The notes under the pieces: generated by a model | Database searches by the model: none | What the model saw: the letters and a program-made list of their open reading frames with translations, nothing else | What the model was told of the DNA's origin: nothing | Shown here: positions 1 through 7,232 of the stretch, piece by piece | Position numbering within the stretch: position 1 is the stretch's first letter | Layout: every line of letters starts with the position of its first letter | Assembly: GCA_021846065.1 (NCBI GenBank) | Contig: JAJZCP010000031.1 | Coordinates: forward strand, 1 to 10,337 | Length of the DNA: 10,337 nucleotides | Direction: 5' to 3' | Origin: Acidobacteriota bacterium | GTDB taxonomy: Bacteria > Acidobacteriota > Terriglobia > Terriglobales > Acidobacteriaceae | Position numbers and translations under genes: made by a program

Positions 1-30
1 GTCATGGACTCCAACGGAAACATGAAGTAA
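1..30 (+). CDS. C-terminal tail of an upstream plus-strand gene (partial)
   Basis: Frame 1 is open from the window edge and reads VMDSNGNMK before a TAA stop at 28-30. A strong hairpin terminator begins 18 nt after this stop, which supports a real gene end here. Frame 2 stops at 25; frame 3 stays open through the terminator and is therefore unlikely. Nine residues are too few to name the product. This gene is probably a separate transcription unit from the amidase that follows, because the terminator lies between them. Confidence 0.4.
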   Translation, partial: VMDSNGNMK

Positions 31-47
31 ACGAAGTGGACACTCAA

Positions 48-79
48 CGCAAAAGCCTCCTGCATAGGAGGCTTTTGCG
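48..79 (+). terminator. Hairpin transcription terminator
   Basis: A perfect 13-bp stem pairs 48-60 (CGCAAAAGCCTCC) with 67-79 (GGAGGCTTTTGCG) around a 6-nt loop (TGCATA, 61-66). The GC-rich core GCCTCC/GGAGGC is followed on the plus strand by TTTT, and the A tract on the left arm makes it terminator-like on the minus strand too. It sits 18 nt after a TAA stop and about 50 nt before the amidase start, so it most likely ends the upstream transcript. Confidence 0.8.
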
Positions 80-115
80 CTTATGCTTCCATTCCAGTGT
101 CGTCAAGAGAGCCAC

Positions 116-121
116 GAAAGG
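116..121 (+). promoter_or_regulatory. Ribosome binding site deciding the amidase start
   Basis: GAAAGG lies 8 nt before the ATG at 130. The alternative in-frame GTG at 97 has no purine-rich motif upstream, and using it would put 11 residues in front of the twin-arginine signal. The ATG at 130 is therefore preferred. Confidence 0.6.
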
Positions 122-129
122 TGCAACGC

Positions 130-2001
130 ATGAAGCGGACAGAAGGTCGTTTGAACCGAAGAAGTTTTCTCACACTTTGCTCGCAGGCGGGCGTTGGTTC
201 AGCCCTTTTGCCCGGTGTTTTACTCACGCTCTCCGCTCAGGCTCAGGAGAAATCTCCCGACGAGCCAGCGCCGATCACTTCCGAGATGATCGACCAGGCA
301 GCAGCATTGGCAGGGGTTCATCTGACCGCAGCACAGCGACAGATGATGCTCGATGGATTGGAGTCGCAGCGCGAGAGCTACGATGCCATCCGCAAGCTCA
401 AGATGCCGAACAGCGTAGCTCCGGCTTTTGTCTTTGATCCGCTGCCTGCCGGGGCGGTGGTCGAAACCGGGATCGAGCAGCCGAAATGGAGTCGGGTAGA
501 AGCATCCGCGGCTCCGTCAGATCTGAACGATCTCGCCTTCGCGACGGTCGGAGAACTGGCGGCGCTGGTGAAAGCGCGGCGAGTGACGGCAACCCAGTTG
601 ACGCAAATGTATCTGGAACGACTGAAAAAATATGACTCAAAACTGCACTTCGTCATTACGCTGACGGAGGAGCGTGCGCTGGCGCAGGCCCGTGCTGCCG
701 ACGCGGAGATTGCCGCGGGTCTTTACCGTGGTCCGCTGCACGGAATTCCCTGGGGCGCAAAAGACTTGCTTGCGGTCAAAGGCTATCCGACGACGTGGGG
801 CGCGGGTGGCTTTCAGCGACAGCAACTCGATGAAGATGCCACGGTTGTCGAGAGGCTGGATGCAGCCGGAGCGATTCTTGTCGCCAAGCTGACCCTGGGC
901 GCGCTCGCCATGGGCGATCACTGGTTTGGCGGTCAGACGCGGAATCCGTGGAATCCGGAACAGGGTTCTAGTGGCTCGTCGGCAGGACCGGCCAGCGCTG
1001 TGGCGGCCGGTTGCGTCGGTTTTGCCATTGGATCCGAGACGCTGGGTTCGATTTCGTCTCCTTCCACACGCTGCGGCGATACAGGATTGCGGCCTACGTT
1101 TGGCTTTGTTCCACGTACCGGAGCGATGGCGCTGAGCTGGACGATGGACAAGCTGGGTCCGATCTGTCGAAGCGTTGAGGATTGTGCCATGGCCATGCAG
1201 GCGATCTTTGGCCCGGATGGCAAGGACCTCTCCACGCGTAACGCCGCGTTCAACTGGAATGTTGACTATGACTGGAAGAAGCTGCGCATCGGCTACTTCC
1301 AAAGCGAGTTTGAGCCAATCGCAGCATTTCATCCGCGCGCAGCCCAGGGCAACGAGACGGCAGAGCAGAAAAAAGCTCGCGAACTACGCAATTCCATGTT
1401 CGCCGCCGGACACGCACGACGCGTCTATGACCAGCAATACGATCAGGCCGCGCTCAGCGCTCTTCGCCGGATGGGCGCGACTCTGATTCCGGTGCAGTTG
1501 CCCAAACTGCCTTACGGTGCGATGGCGCCGTTGTTGACGGCAGAAGCGGCCGCGGCGTTTGACGACCTGACGATGAGTGGCCGAGACAGTCTGCTGACCG
1601 AACAAGGGCCGCAGGATTGGCCCAACGATTTCCGTGTCTCGCGCTTCTATCCCGCAGTTGAGTATATTCAGGCCAATCGTGCGCGTACGCTTGCGATCCA
1701 GGAGTGGGCCAGGCTCTTTGAGCAGGTGGATATCATCGTGACGCCAACCAACGGCGAGCAACTGGTGGCAACCAACCTGACCGGACATCCAGCGCTGATT
1801 GTACCCAACGGATTGCGCGGTGCAGACGCGCCCAAGCCGCCCAGGGTTGACGATGGCAACGACGACAATATCGGTGGACCCGGAACTCCGGTCAGCCTGA
1901 CTCTGTTGGCCAGCCATTATCAGGATGCCAAGCTGCTTGCATTTGGCCGCGCTTATCAGGATGCGACAGGATTTCACAAACTGCATCCAAAGCTGGACTG
2001 A
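130..2001 (+). CDS. Exported amidase-signature family hydrolase (GatA-like)
   Basis: This 623-aa protein belongs to the amidase-signature family, whose members hydrolyse C-N amide bonds with a Ser-cisSer-Lys triad. By alignment to the family pattern the triad is Lys211 (in GAKDLL), Ser283 (in SSAGPAS) and nucleophile Ser307 (in ETLGSIS), with the usual 24-residue spacing between the two serines. The N-terminus carries a twin-arginine signal (NRRSFLTL, about residues 9-16), a hydrophobic stretch and an AQAQ cleavage-like end near residue 40, so the enzyme is probably exported folded through Tat. Residues about 50-110 form a helical segment ending in a Pro/Phe-rich stretch, reminiscent of GatC/AtzG. 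The protein is longer than typical GatA (about 480 aa). True GatA is cytosolic and works with GatB and GatC, so export and lone context argue for a catabolic or peptide amidase. Substrate is unknown. An ABC ATPase gene begins 3 nt after its stop. Confidence 0.88.
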   Translation: MKRTEGRLNRRSFLTLCSQAGVGSALLPGVLLTLSAQAQEKSPDEPAPITSEMIDQAAALAGVHLTAAQRQMMLDGLESQRESYDAIRKLKMPNSVAPAFVFDPLPAGAVVETGIEQPKWSRVEASAAPSDLNDLAFATVGELAALVKARRVTATQLTQMYLERLKKYDSKLHFVITLTEERALAQARAADAEIAAGLYRGPLHGIPWGAKDLLAVKGYPTTWGAGGFQRQQLDEDATVVERLDAAGAILVAKLTLGALAMGDHWFGGQTRNPWNPEQGSSGSSAGPASAVAAGCVGFAIGSETLGSISSPSTRCGDTGLRPTFGFVPRTGAMALSWTMDKLGPICRSVEDCAMAMQAIFGPDGKDLSTRNAAFNWNVDYDWKKLRIGYFQSEFEPIAAFHPRAAQGNETAEQKKARELRNSMFAAGHARRVYDQQYDQAALSALRRMGATLIPVQLPKLPYGAMAPLLTAEAAAAFDDLTMSGRDSLLTEQGPQDWPNDFRVSRFYPAVEYIQANRARTLAIQEWARLFEQVDIIVTPTNGEQLVATNLTGHPALIVPNGLRGADAPKPPRVDDGNDDNIGGPGTPVSLTLLASHYQDAKLLAFGRAYQDATGFHKLHPKLD

Positions 2002-2004
2002 GCC

Positions 2005-2784
2005 ATGGCTCTGGTGGAAGCAGAGGGGCTGACTCGGCGCTACGCGCGGCGCATTGGGCTGCGCCGAGTGGAGACGACGGTCGTCGATGACGTCAGCTTT
2101 ACCTTGGAACGCGGAGAGACGCTGGGATTGCTGGGCGAATCGGGCAGCGGCAAGAGCACACTCGCGCGTATGGTGTTAGGGCTGACGGAGCCGGATAAAG
2201 GCAGCGTGCGCGTGGACGGCATTGCCATCACGTCTGTGACTATTCAGGGGCTGCGGCGAAGGATGCAGCCGGTATTTCAGGATCCCGCGGCTGCGCTGGA
2301 CCCGCGTATGCGCGTGTTCGATTTGGTGACGGAGCCGCTCGTCATCCATCGGCGCAGCCTGCCAGGCGATGCAAGCCGACAAACTCTGCGGAGGACGGCG
2401 GCGGAACTGCTGCGGTCGGTTGGAATGGATGAGTCGGCGCTTGCGCGCTACCCGCATGAGTTCAGCGGCGGACAGAAGCAGAGGATCAATATTGCGCGCG
2501 CTCTTGCCTTGCAGCCGGAGATTCTGGTGCTGGACGAGCCGGTCTCCGCGCTGGATGTGAGCGTGGCGGCGCAGGTGGTCAACCTGTTGCGCCAGTTGCA
2601 GAAGGAACGGAAACTAACCTATCTGTTCATCAGCCATTCGGTGCCGCTGGTGCGCTATCTGGCAACGCGCATTGCGGTGCTGGAGCGCGGGCGACTGGTG
2701 GAGATGGGTGAGGCCGAATCGCTTTGTCACGCCCCGCAGAGTGCATATACACAACGGCTCATCGCCGACACGCCTCATTTGTAA
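2005..2784 (+). CDS. ABC transporter ATP-binding protein, oligopeptide/dipeptide type (OppF/DppF-like)
   Basis: This 259-aa ATPase energises an inner-membrane importer of the peptide/nickel class. All nucleotide-binding motifs are intact: Walker A GESGSGKST (44-52), Q-loop Gln92 in FQDPAAALDPRM, signature FSGGQKQR (153-160), Walker B ILVLDEP (173-179), D-loop SALD and H-loop His211. The QDPxxALxPRM pattern and the C-terminal APQSAYTQRLI element are characteristic of OppF/DppF-like subunits. Start ATG 2005 follows the amidase stop by 3 nt with only weak Shine-Dalgarno character, suggesting translational coupling. No permease, solute-binding protein or OppD partner lies in the window. Upstream genes cannot easily be part of the same transcript because of the terminator at 48-79. 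It may serve permeases encoded elsewhere. Family assignment is firm; the transported substrate is not known. Confidence 0.9.
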   Translation: MALVEAEGLTRRYARRIGLRRVETTVVDDVSFTLERGETLGLLGESGSGKSTLARMVLGLTEPDKGSVRVDGIAITSVTIQGLRRRMQPVFQDPAAALDPRMRVFDLVTEPLVIHRRSLPGDASRQTLRRTAAELLRSVGMDESALARYPHEFSGGQKQRINIARALALQPEILVLDEPVSALDVSVAAQVVNLLRQLQKERKLTYLFISHSVPLVRYLATRIAVLERGRLVEMGEAESLCHAPQSAYTQRLIADTPHL

Positions 2785-2792
2785 ATGCCACT

Positions 2793-2813
2793 TGCCCAGC
2801 GATTGCATGGGCA
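2793..2813. other. Short hairpin after the ABC ATPase gene
   Basis: Inverted repeat TGCCCA (2793-2798) and TGGGCA (2808-2813) with a 9-nt loop starts 9 nt after the ATPase stop codon. It has no T-tract, so it is at best a weak or factor-assisted terminator or an mRNA 3'-end stabiliser. Confidence 0.3.
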
Positions 2814-2917
2814 GCGCAGGCCTTGTCCGCTGCAAGCGCTGGCCCCGCACCCGCCCGTACCCGATATTCGCTGACAGGGACTATGGAAGTTGAAGATGCG
2901 GGAACGAAGCAGATTGG

Positions 2918-2935
2918 CTTGCCAGCGATGGCAAG
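2918..2935. other. Short hairpin at the end of the minus-strand operon
   Basis: Inverted repeat CTTGCC (2918-2923) and GGCAAG (2930-2935) with a 6-nt loop lies about 30 nt past the stop of the Asd-like gene, read on the minus strand. No T-tract follows on either strand. Its place in the convergent gap suggests a 3'-end role, but the evidence is weak. Confidence 0.3.
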
Positions 2936-2965
2936 TCTGGCGCTGCCGGTCGCTTACTCGACGGA

Positions 2966-3997
2966 TTACTGTACCTGGCCCTGCGGACGTAGACGGCGCA
3001 GTTCAAGCGCACAATCGACGGCATTCTGCGCGGCAAAGCGAAGGTTGTCACAAGCCGCCCAAAGCCAGAACTTCCGAAGGTGCTGCTCTCGCGTCGATTC
3101 GTCCGACGGCGAGCCAATGCGCACCAGAAGATTGTTTTGCCCAATGGCGGCTAAATTCGACGGACTTTCCGAGCCGGTCGAGAGCACCTCAACAGGAACG
3201 CCTGCCAGCGCCAGCTCCAGCGCGGCACGAGGAACCGCCTCAGCCAGTTCCACCCACACCGAAAAGCAAAGTCCATGAAAGACCGGAGCCTGAATCAATT
3301 GCAGGGAAAGCTCGACATCCGGCGTCAAGGCAAACAGATGCTGTCGAATCCGCTCTTCCGTCGCGCGCAGGCTCACCTGGGCGGACTCGCCTGTATCCAC
3401 AAGCTGGTTAAACGCAATCTGCGCATCAAAGACCAAACGCGGCACGGATTGAAAACTCAGCAGCCCCACCGTCTGTTGATGGAGTTCATCGAGCGCCGAG
3501 GCGCCATATTCTGATGCAGGATGCAACACTGTCGCCGCAGCCGATCGAAGCCGTCCTGACGCCCTCAGCCGACCCATCAGCAAAGCCAGCGCCAGCGCCG
3601 CCGGATGCGCCGGAACTACCGCTCGCGTCAACAGATCCGGAGCGCCCGGAAGCGGCTCCATCCACGGGCTGTGAATCAGCACCTCCGGCTCTTCCTCCAG
3701 CACGCCCGTCAAATCCAGTACCGTGCAGCCCACGCGCAAAGCATTGCGGCTCCAGCGCTGTGTCTGCGCTTTGCTCCCGGCAAAGAAGACAAAATCCAGG
3801 CCGTCAAATGAATCAGGGCCCAGCCCTAGCACTACCGCTGGCTCGTCGCCAATCTGATCGAGCTTGCCGTGTGCCTCCGGATCTTCCATCAGAACAAACT
3901 GCGCACCGGCAAAGGCAGATTCTGCCAACGCTTCCTTCAACTCGCTGCCCAGCGGCGAACCTGAGCCAACAACTCCAATCTTGAACACGGGCATCAT
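2966..3997 (-). CDS. Aspartate-semialdehyde dehydrogenase-like protein lacking the catalytic cysteine
   Basis: This 343-aa protein has the fold pattern of Asd/ArgC dehydrogenases. A Rossmann start (FKIGVVGSGSPLGSEL, glycine motif about 11-17) is followed by a FVFFAG strand near 70, and a dimerisation-domain pattern LHPASEYGASALDELHQQ begins near 158. Asd makes aspartate semialdehyde for Lys/Thr/Met synthesis using Cys in a NPNC motif. Here the equivalent stretch is VVPAHPAALALAL (about 127-139) with Pro/Ala where Cys should be. The usual RVPV..GH histidine region reads QAPVFHGLCF, so the Arg is absent and His is displaced. It is therefore probably a non-catalytic paralogue, comparable to E. 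coli Usg. Start ATG 3997 overlaps the pssA stop by 4 nt (ATGA); a GGAAGGAG sequence lies 13 nt upstream, rather far. The open frame continues to 4579, but that part is the shadow of pssA. Function in this phospholipid operon is unknown. Confidence 0.82.
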   Translation of the reverse strand: MMPVFKIGVVGSGSPLGSELKEALAESAFAGAQFVLMEDPEAHGKLDQIGDEPAVVLGLGPDSFDGLDFVFFAGSKAQTQRWSRNALRVGCTVLDLTGVLEEEPEVLIHSPWMEPLPGAPDLLTRAVVPAHPAALALALLMGRLRASGRLRSAAATVLHPASEYGASALDELHQQTVGLLSFQSVPRLVFDAQIAFNQLVDTGESAQVSLRATEERIRQHLFALTPDVELSLQLIQAPVFHGLCFSVWVELAEAVPRAALELALAGVPVEVLSTGSESPSNLAAIGQNNLLVRIGSPSDESTREQHLRKFWLWAACDNLRFAAQNAVDCALELRRLRPQGQVQ

Positions 3998-4911
3998 CGC
4001 GGCGAACGATCTCCTTCCGAGGGCAATCCACCTTGCGTCTCCGCCACAGCGACAACCACCGCAGACTGGTGTCTGCGTCGCCGTGACCAGGAGTAGGCGG
4101 CACGCGCCCAGATTCCGGAAAACATATACGCCAGCGCCATCAGAAAAAGTACGCCACGCGAAAAACGAATCAGGATAAAGATACCGATCGCCAGCAACGC
4201 CAAAAGCTGAAACGGCTGCGTCCGGCCCAGATTGATCTCCTTGCCGGACCAGAAGCGCCACGTACTCACCATCAGGAATCCAATCAGCCCGACCAACACA
4301 ATCCACAAGATCGACAGCCACCAGTAGGGAATCGGAATCCCATAAAAACAGTGCACCGACGATGCAATCAGGCCCGCGGCTGCCGGAATCGGCATACCCA
4401 CAAAATACTTTCGGTCCAGGCGTCCGGGATTCTGAGGCTGAGGATCGTGGCTGATATTGAACCGAGCCAGGCGTGAAACGCCGCAAAGCAGATAGAGAAA
4501 GCAGACAAACGTTCCCACCTGCACAATCGGATGCGCCAGTTCCGGGCTGATCGTCTCCGGCAGAAAGTGAAATCCCCACACCAGCGCAAGCAGCGCCGGG
4601 GCTACTCCAAACGTAATCGCATCGGCCAGCGAATCCAGCTCGCGGCCAAAATCGCTTGCCGTATTCGTCATCCGCGCAATGCGACCGTCAAGCGCGTCGA
4701 AGGGTATTGCAAAACAGATCGCCAGCGCAGCCCAGTCCAGCTTCTGTGCCGCGTCCACCGTCGCCTGCATCGCCTGCATCGTCTGGGTAATGGCAAAGTA
4801 GCCAGCGCCGATGCCAGCCGCGGTGAACAGCGAGGGCAACACAAACATGCCTCGGCGGCGCCTGCGAGGACGATCGTGTCGTGCGCCCATCGCAAAGCTC
4901 GGCTGGTTCAC
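3994..4911 (-). CDS. pssA: CDP-diacylglycerol--serine O-phosphatidyltransferase
   Basis: This 305-aa integral membrane enzyme joins serine to CDP-diacylglycerol, giving phosphatidylserine, the precursor of phosphatidylethanolamine. The CDP-alcohol phosphatidyltransferase signature DGxxAR(8x)GxxxDxxxD is complete: Asp75-Gly76, Ala79-Arg80, Gly89, Asp93 and Asp97. [11 protein letters not shown] (about 170-180) is typical of the membrane PssA subclass. Several hydrophobic segments follow, and the N-terminus has a basic run of arginines (14-20). Start is GTG 4911: AGGAG lies 7 nt upstream, and the codon overlaps the psd stop as GTGA. ATG 4890 is a weaker alternative. The C-terminus (about 277-305) is a charged, low-complexity tail beyond the last membrane span. 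The adjacent psd encodes the next step of the pathway. Confidence 0.93.
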   Translation of the reverse strand: MNQPSFAMGARHDRPRRRRRGMFVLPSLFTAAGIGAGYFAITQTMQAMQATVDAAQKLDWAALAICFAIPFDALDGRIARMTNTASDFGRELDSLADAITFGVAPALLALVWGFHFLPETISPELAHPIVQVGTFVCFLYLLCGVSRLARFNISHDPQPQNPGRLDRKYFVGMPIPAAAGLIASSVHCFYGIPIPYWWLSILWIVLVGLIGFLMVSTWRFWSGKEINLGRTQPFQLLALLAIGIFILIRFSRGVLFLMALAYMFSGIWARAAYSWSRRRRHQSAVVVAVAETQGGLPSEGDRSPR

Positions 4912-5534
4912 TTGCCCGCTCCTGCGAGCTTGGCCAGCACGCTACGGCCGCCCGCAACGCGCATCTTGGGCTGCACCAGCACCTGCACATCTGCCGGCAG
5001 GATCACATCCACCCGCGAGCCAAACTTGATCAGCCCCACGCGCTCGCCTCGCGCCACGCGATCCCCCTGTTTCCGATGAAAGACAATACGTCGCGCCAGC
5101 AATCCGGCAATCTGACGAAAGGTGACCTCTGCTCCGTCTTCGGCGCGCACGGTCACACTGTTCTGCTCGTTGCGCTCTGCTGAAGCCGGGTTCATCGCAT
5201 TCAGATAAAGCCCTTTCTGGTAGCGCACTTCCGTCACAACACCCGCAATCGGCGAGCGATTGACGTGGACATTGAAGACGCTCAGGAAGATGCTGATGCG
5301 CTGCCGCTCACCCTCCGCGGTCACGATGCGGGCCGCTTCCGTCACCACACCATCCCCGGGCGAGACCACCAGCCCCTCACCTGCTGGAATCGTCCGGTGA
5401 GGATCGCGAAAAAACCACAGGAAGAATGCTGCCAGCAGTATGCAGGGCACCGCCAGCCACACAGTAAGAAACCAGCCAAGCGCCGCTGCGGCCGCCAGAA
5501 ATCCCACGCCGTAAAAGTAACCGTCTTTGACCAT
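4908..5534 (-). CDS. psd: Phosphatidylserine decarboxylase, short (archaeal-type) form
   Basis: This 208-aa protein decarboxylates phosphatidylserine to phosphatidylethanolamine at the inner membrane. It is made as a proenzyme that self-cleaves at a Gly-Ser bond, where Ser becomes the pyruvoyl group. The cleavage site is FGSR (Ser173) near the C-terminus, the variant used by the short class instead of LGST. Other family motifs are SPGDGVV (about 58-64) and FNVHVNRSP (about 87-95). One or two N-terminal hydrophobic helices (about 8-40) and a WFFRDP element follow the family pattern. ATG 5534 is chosen as start; TTG 5543 in frame would add three residues. A TATAAT hexamer just upstream implies a very short leader. 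The stop overlaps the pssA start by 4 nt, so both steps are translated together. Confidence 0.92.
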   Translation of the reverse strand: MVKDGYFYGVGFLAAAAALGWFLTVWLAVPCILLAAFFLWFFRDPHRTIPAGEGLVVSPGDGVVTEAARIVTAEGERQRISIFLSVFNVHVNRSPIAGVVTEVRYQKGLYLNAMNPASAERNEQNSVTVRAEDGAEVTFRQIAGLLARRIVFHRKQGDRVARGERVGLIKFGSRVDVILPADVQVLVQPKMRVAGGRSVLAKLAGAGK

Positions 5535-5545
5535 AATCCCCAACG

Positions 5546-5551
5546 ATTATA
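5546..5551 (-). promoter_or_regulatory. Candidate -10 element for psd
   Basis: The minus strand reads TATAAT at 5551-5546, a perfect match to the sigma70 -10 consensus, in the 95-104 bp gap between the ydcH-like gene and psd. No good -35 box is visible at 16-18 bp spacing. If used, transcription would begin about 5 nt before ATG 5534, giving an almost leaderless mRNA. Confidence 0.3.
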
Positions 5552-5638
5552 CGGCGCAGCCACGTACCATGCGGAAAGCGGCCCATTCCGTGCGGGCAAA
5601 CTTCCCGGAATAGAGGACCACCGACGGTGATTGTTCCC

Positions 5639-5848
5639 TCAGGCAACCGCTGGAATTCGATGTTCCAGAGCCGTCATCAGGTCTTTGGTGTGCAGCTTCA
5701 GCTTCTTCAGCCGCACCTCTTCCATCTGCTCTTCCACCGACAGATACGGTTTGGCCATCAGCTCGTCCAGTCGCTGAGCATAGAGGCGATGCTCATGCAT
5801 CAGTCGTTCCATCTCAGCGCCATTGCTTGCTTCCAGGAGTTCCGTCAT
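5639..5848 (-). CDS. DUF465 / YdcH-like small coiled-coil protein
   Basis: This 69-aa protein matches the YdcH/DUF465 family, small helical-hairpin proteins of unknown role. The signature is the C-terminal block EVRLKKLKLHTKDLMTALE (about 44-62), with the LKKxKL and KD elements, after a first helix rich in Glu, His and Leu (about 11-32) and a short turn at KPYLS. It is acidic/basic amphipathic with no signal or membrane segment, so it is probably cytosolic. The start is well supported: GAGGT lies 5 nt before ATG 5848. It is separated from rimI by about 155 bp and from psd by about 100 bp, so it may be monocistronic or head the downstream phospholipid genes. Confidence 0.85.
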   Translation of the reverse strand: MTELLEASNGAEMERLMHEHRLYAQRLDELMAKPYLSVEEQMEEVRLKKLKLHTKDLMTALEHRIPAVA

Positions 5849-5877
5849 GGTTCACCTCGCGATACAGCGGACAATCC

Positions 5878-5907
5878 TGTATACGCCCAGAACGAACAGC
5901 CCGGCAA
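5878..5907 (-). promoter_or_regulatory. Candidate promoter for the ydcH-like gene
   Basis: On the minus strand TTGCCG (5907-5902) and TATACA (5883-5878) are separated by 18 bp, each matching 4 of 6 sigma70 consensus bases. The -10 end is about 30 nt before ATG 5848. Position is sensible but the match is modest. Confidence 0.3.
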
Positions 5908-6003
5908 CTGAAAAATTCCCGCCACTCGGCAAATCAGAGGAGAACCACAAGCTTTGCCCCAAACCGACTGCAAAAGCCAGCTCGTGCTTAAACCAGCCAA
6001 TGC

Positions 6004-6504
6004 TCAGGCCAGCCAGCGCTCCATCCTCACCGCATCTTCCGCAGGATCGCGATAATAGCCCGGTCTGCGTCCCGTCTCCGTGAAACCCGCGATGCTGTAG
6101 AGTCGCTGCGCCGCCTGATTGGACGCCCGAACCTCAAGCATCAACCGCCGCGCGCCGACCTCGGCGCAACGCTGCATCAAGCCCTCCAGCAGCCGACGGC
6201 CCACGCCACGTCGCTGCCACGCTCCTGCCACCGCAATGGTTTCCAGCTCCGCATCCTCCAGCACCAAGGAAGTGACTGAAACTGCCACGATTCCTGTCTC
6301 CGCTCCGGCATTCTTGCCGATACTCTCGCCGGTATTCACAGTAGCCACCAGCGCAATCCGCTGAACTTCGCGGCCAGTCAGCATCTGCCGCCACTGCCAC
6401 TCGGTCCACTGCGGAGCCTCCGGCAGCCTGGCGCAGATCTCCCGCACACGCTCGATATCTTCGGCCTGCATCGGCTTCATCTGGATTGTCGCCGCGTCGG
6501 TCAT
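6004..6504 (-). CDS. rimI: GNAT acetyltransferase, RimI-like (ribosomal-protein-alanine N-acetyltransferase)
   Basis: This 166-aa GNAT-family protein transfers acetyl from acetyl-CoA; RimI acetylates the N-terminal alanine of ribosomal protein S18. The acetyl-CoA motif is QRRGVG (97-102) after the ETIAVAG strand. The segment LEVRASNQAAQRLY (123-136) and the C-terminal RRPGYYRDPAEDAVRMER are the typical RimI pattern, including the YY and EDAxxM elements. Length fits RimI (about 150-165 aa). Its ATG 6504 overlaps the tsaB stop as ATGA, and tsaB-rimI adjacency is common in bacteria, which supports the assignment. An internal stretch (about 57-70, TNTGES..GKNAGAETG-like, polar) is an expansion between strands. 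The actual acetylation target cannot be read from sequence. Confidence 0.85.
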   Translation of the reverse strand: MTDAATIQMKPMQAEDIERVREICARLPEAPQWTEWQWRQMLTGREVQRIALVATVNTGESIGKNAGAETGIVAVSVTSLVLEDAELETIAVAGAWQRRGVGRRLLEGLMQRCAEVGARRLMLEVRASNQAAQRLYSIAGFTETGRRPGYYRDPAEDAVRMERWLA

Positions 6505-7232
6505 TCCGCGTTGCGCGCCGTTGCCGCGCGCGCCTCCATTCCACGGTTCAATTCAGATTCCGTTCCGCGTTCAGTCCCGCGCAGATAGTGCCCATCGAGC
6601 GCAGACGCATCATCCCATTCTCCGGCGAGCCAGCGTTGCTGCGTAAACTCCAGCGCCTGCACGGCTCCCGGCGCGGCCACACGAACAACTCGCGACTCCT
6701 CCGCCAGAGCTTCCAGCAGTTGCGCCACGGATTCCTCACAGACAGCCACTCGCTCCGGCAATAGCAGCGAGTTTTCCGCCACGCGAAACTCGCCCGCCGT
6801 CACTAACCGTTCCTGCCAGCCATCCGCCGTTCGCTGACCGACAAAGATCTGCCCACGCCAGGCATCCAGCGCGGCGCAATCCGTACCTCCTGCGGCGGCC
6901 AGGATCGCGAGGCGCGAAATCGCAAGCAGAGGCAGCGCTCGCGCTTTCACCAGCCCTTTGGCCGTCGCCACGCCTACGCGAATCCCCGTAAAACTTCCCG
7001 GTCCATGGACCACCACCACGCCGTCCAGCATTCCCATCGTGCAGTTGGACTGGCGCAGCAAGCCTGCAATGGCAGGCACCAGTCCCGCAGCGCATTCGCG
7101 GCTGGCCAAACTCGACTCGCCCAGCACGATCATCCGGCCATCCTGCACGCGCGCCAGCGCCACACTCCCGGCTACGCCGCAGGTGTCGATGCCCAGCAGC
7201 AGGGCATTCTCTCGCTCTCTCGGATGAATCAA
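6501..7232 (-). CDS. tsaB: tRNA threonylcarbamoyladenosine biosynthesis protein TsaB
   Basis: This 243-aa protein is the TsaB subunit that, with TsaD and TsaE, transfers threonylcarbamoyl to A37 of ANN-decoding tRNAs. It has an ASKHA-type N-terminus (LLGIDTCGVAGSVAL, about 12-26) and the hallmark GPGSFTGIRVG (77-87). Start is TTG 7232: GGTGGAGG lies 7 nt upstream, no ATG or GTG is found before the conserved LLLGIDT, and TTG overlaps the preceding stop as TTGA. The C-terminal 20-25 residues are repetitive and charged (RGTERGTE, then alanine-rich), beyond the conserved domain. It is translated between the MeaB-epimerase fusion and rimI. Confidence 0.92.
   Translation of the reverse strand: MIHPRERENALLLGIDTCGVAGSVALARVQDGRMIVLGESSLASRECAAGLVPAIAGLLRQSNCTMGMLDGVVVVHGPGSFTGIRVGVATAKGLVKARALPLLAISRLAILAAAGGTDCAALDAWRGQIFVGQRTADGWQERLVTAGEFRVAENSLLLPERVAVCEESVAQLLEALAEESRVVRVAAPGAVQALEFTQQRWLAGEWDDASALDGHYLRGTERGTESELNRGMEARAATARNAE

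Noticed and set aside
97..129. GTG 97 as the amidase start
   Set aside because: No Shine-Dalgarno motif precedes it, whereas GAAAGG is well placed for ATG 130, which also puts the twin-arginine motif close to the N-terminus.
2785..2965. Possible small gene in the convergent gap
   Set aside because: The short frames here lack a ribosome binding site and any recognisable pattern; only two weak hairpins are seen.
3998..4579. N-terminal extension of the Asd-like frame by 194 codons
   Set aside because: This part overlaps pssA in another frame and shows no family pattern; the Rossmann start FKIGVVG directly follows ATG 3997.
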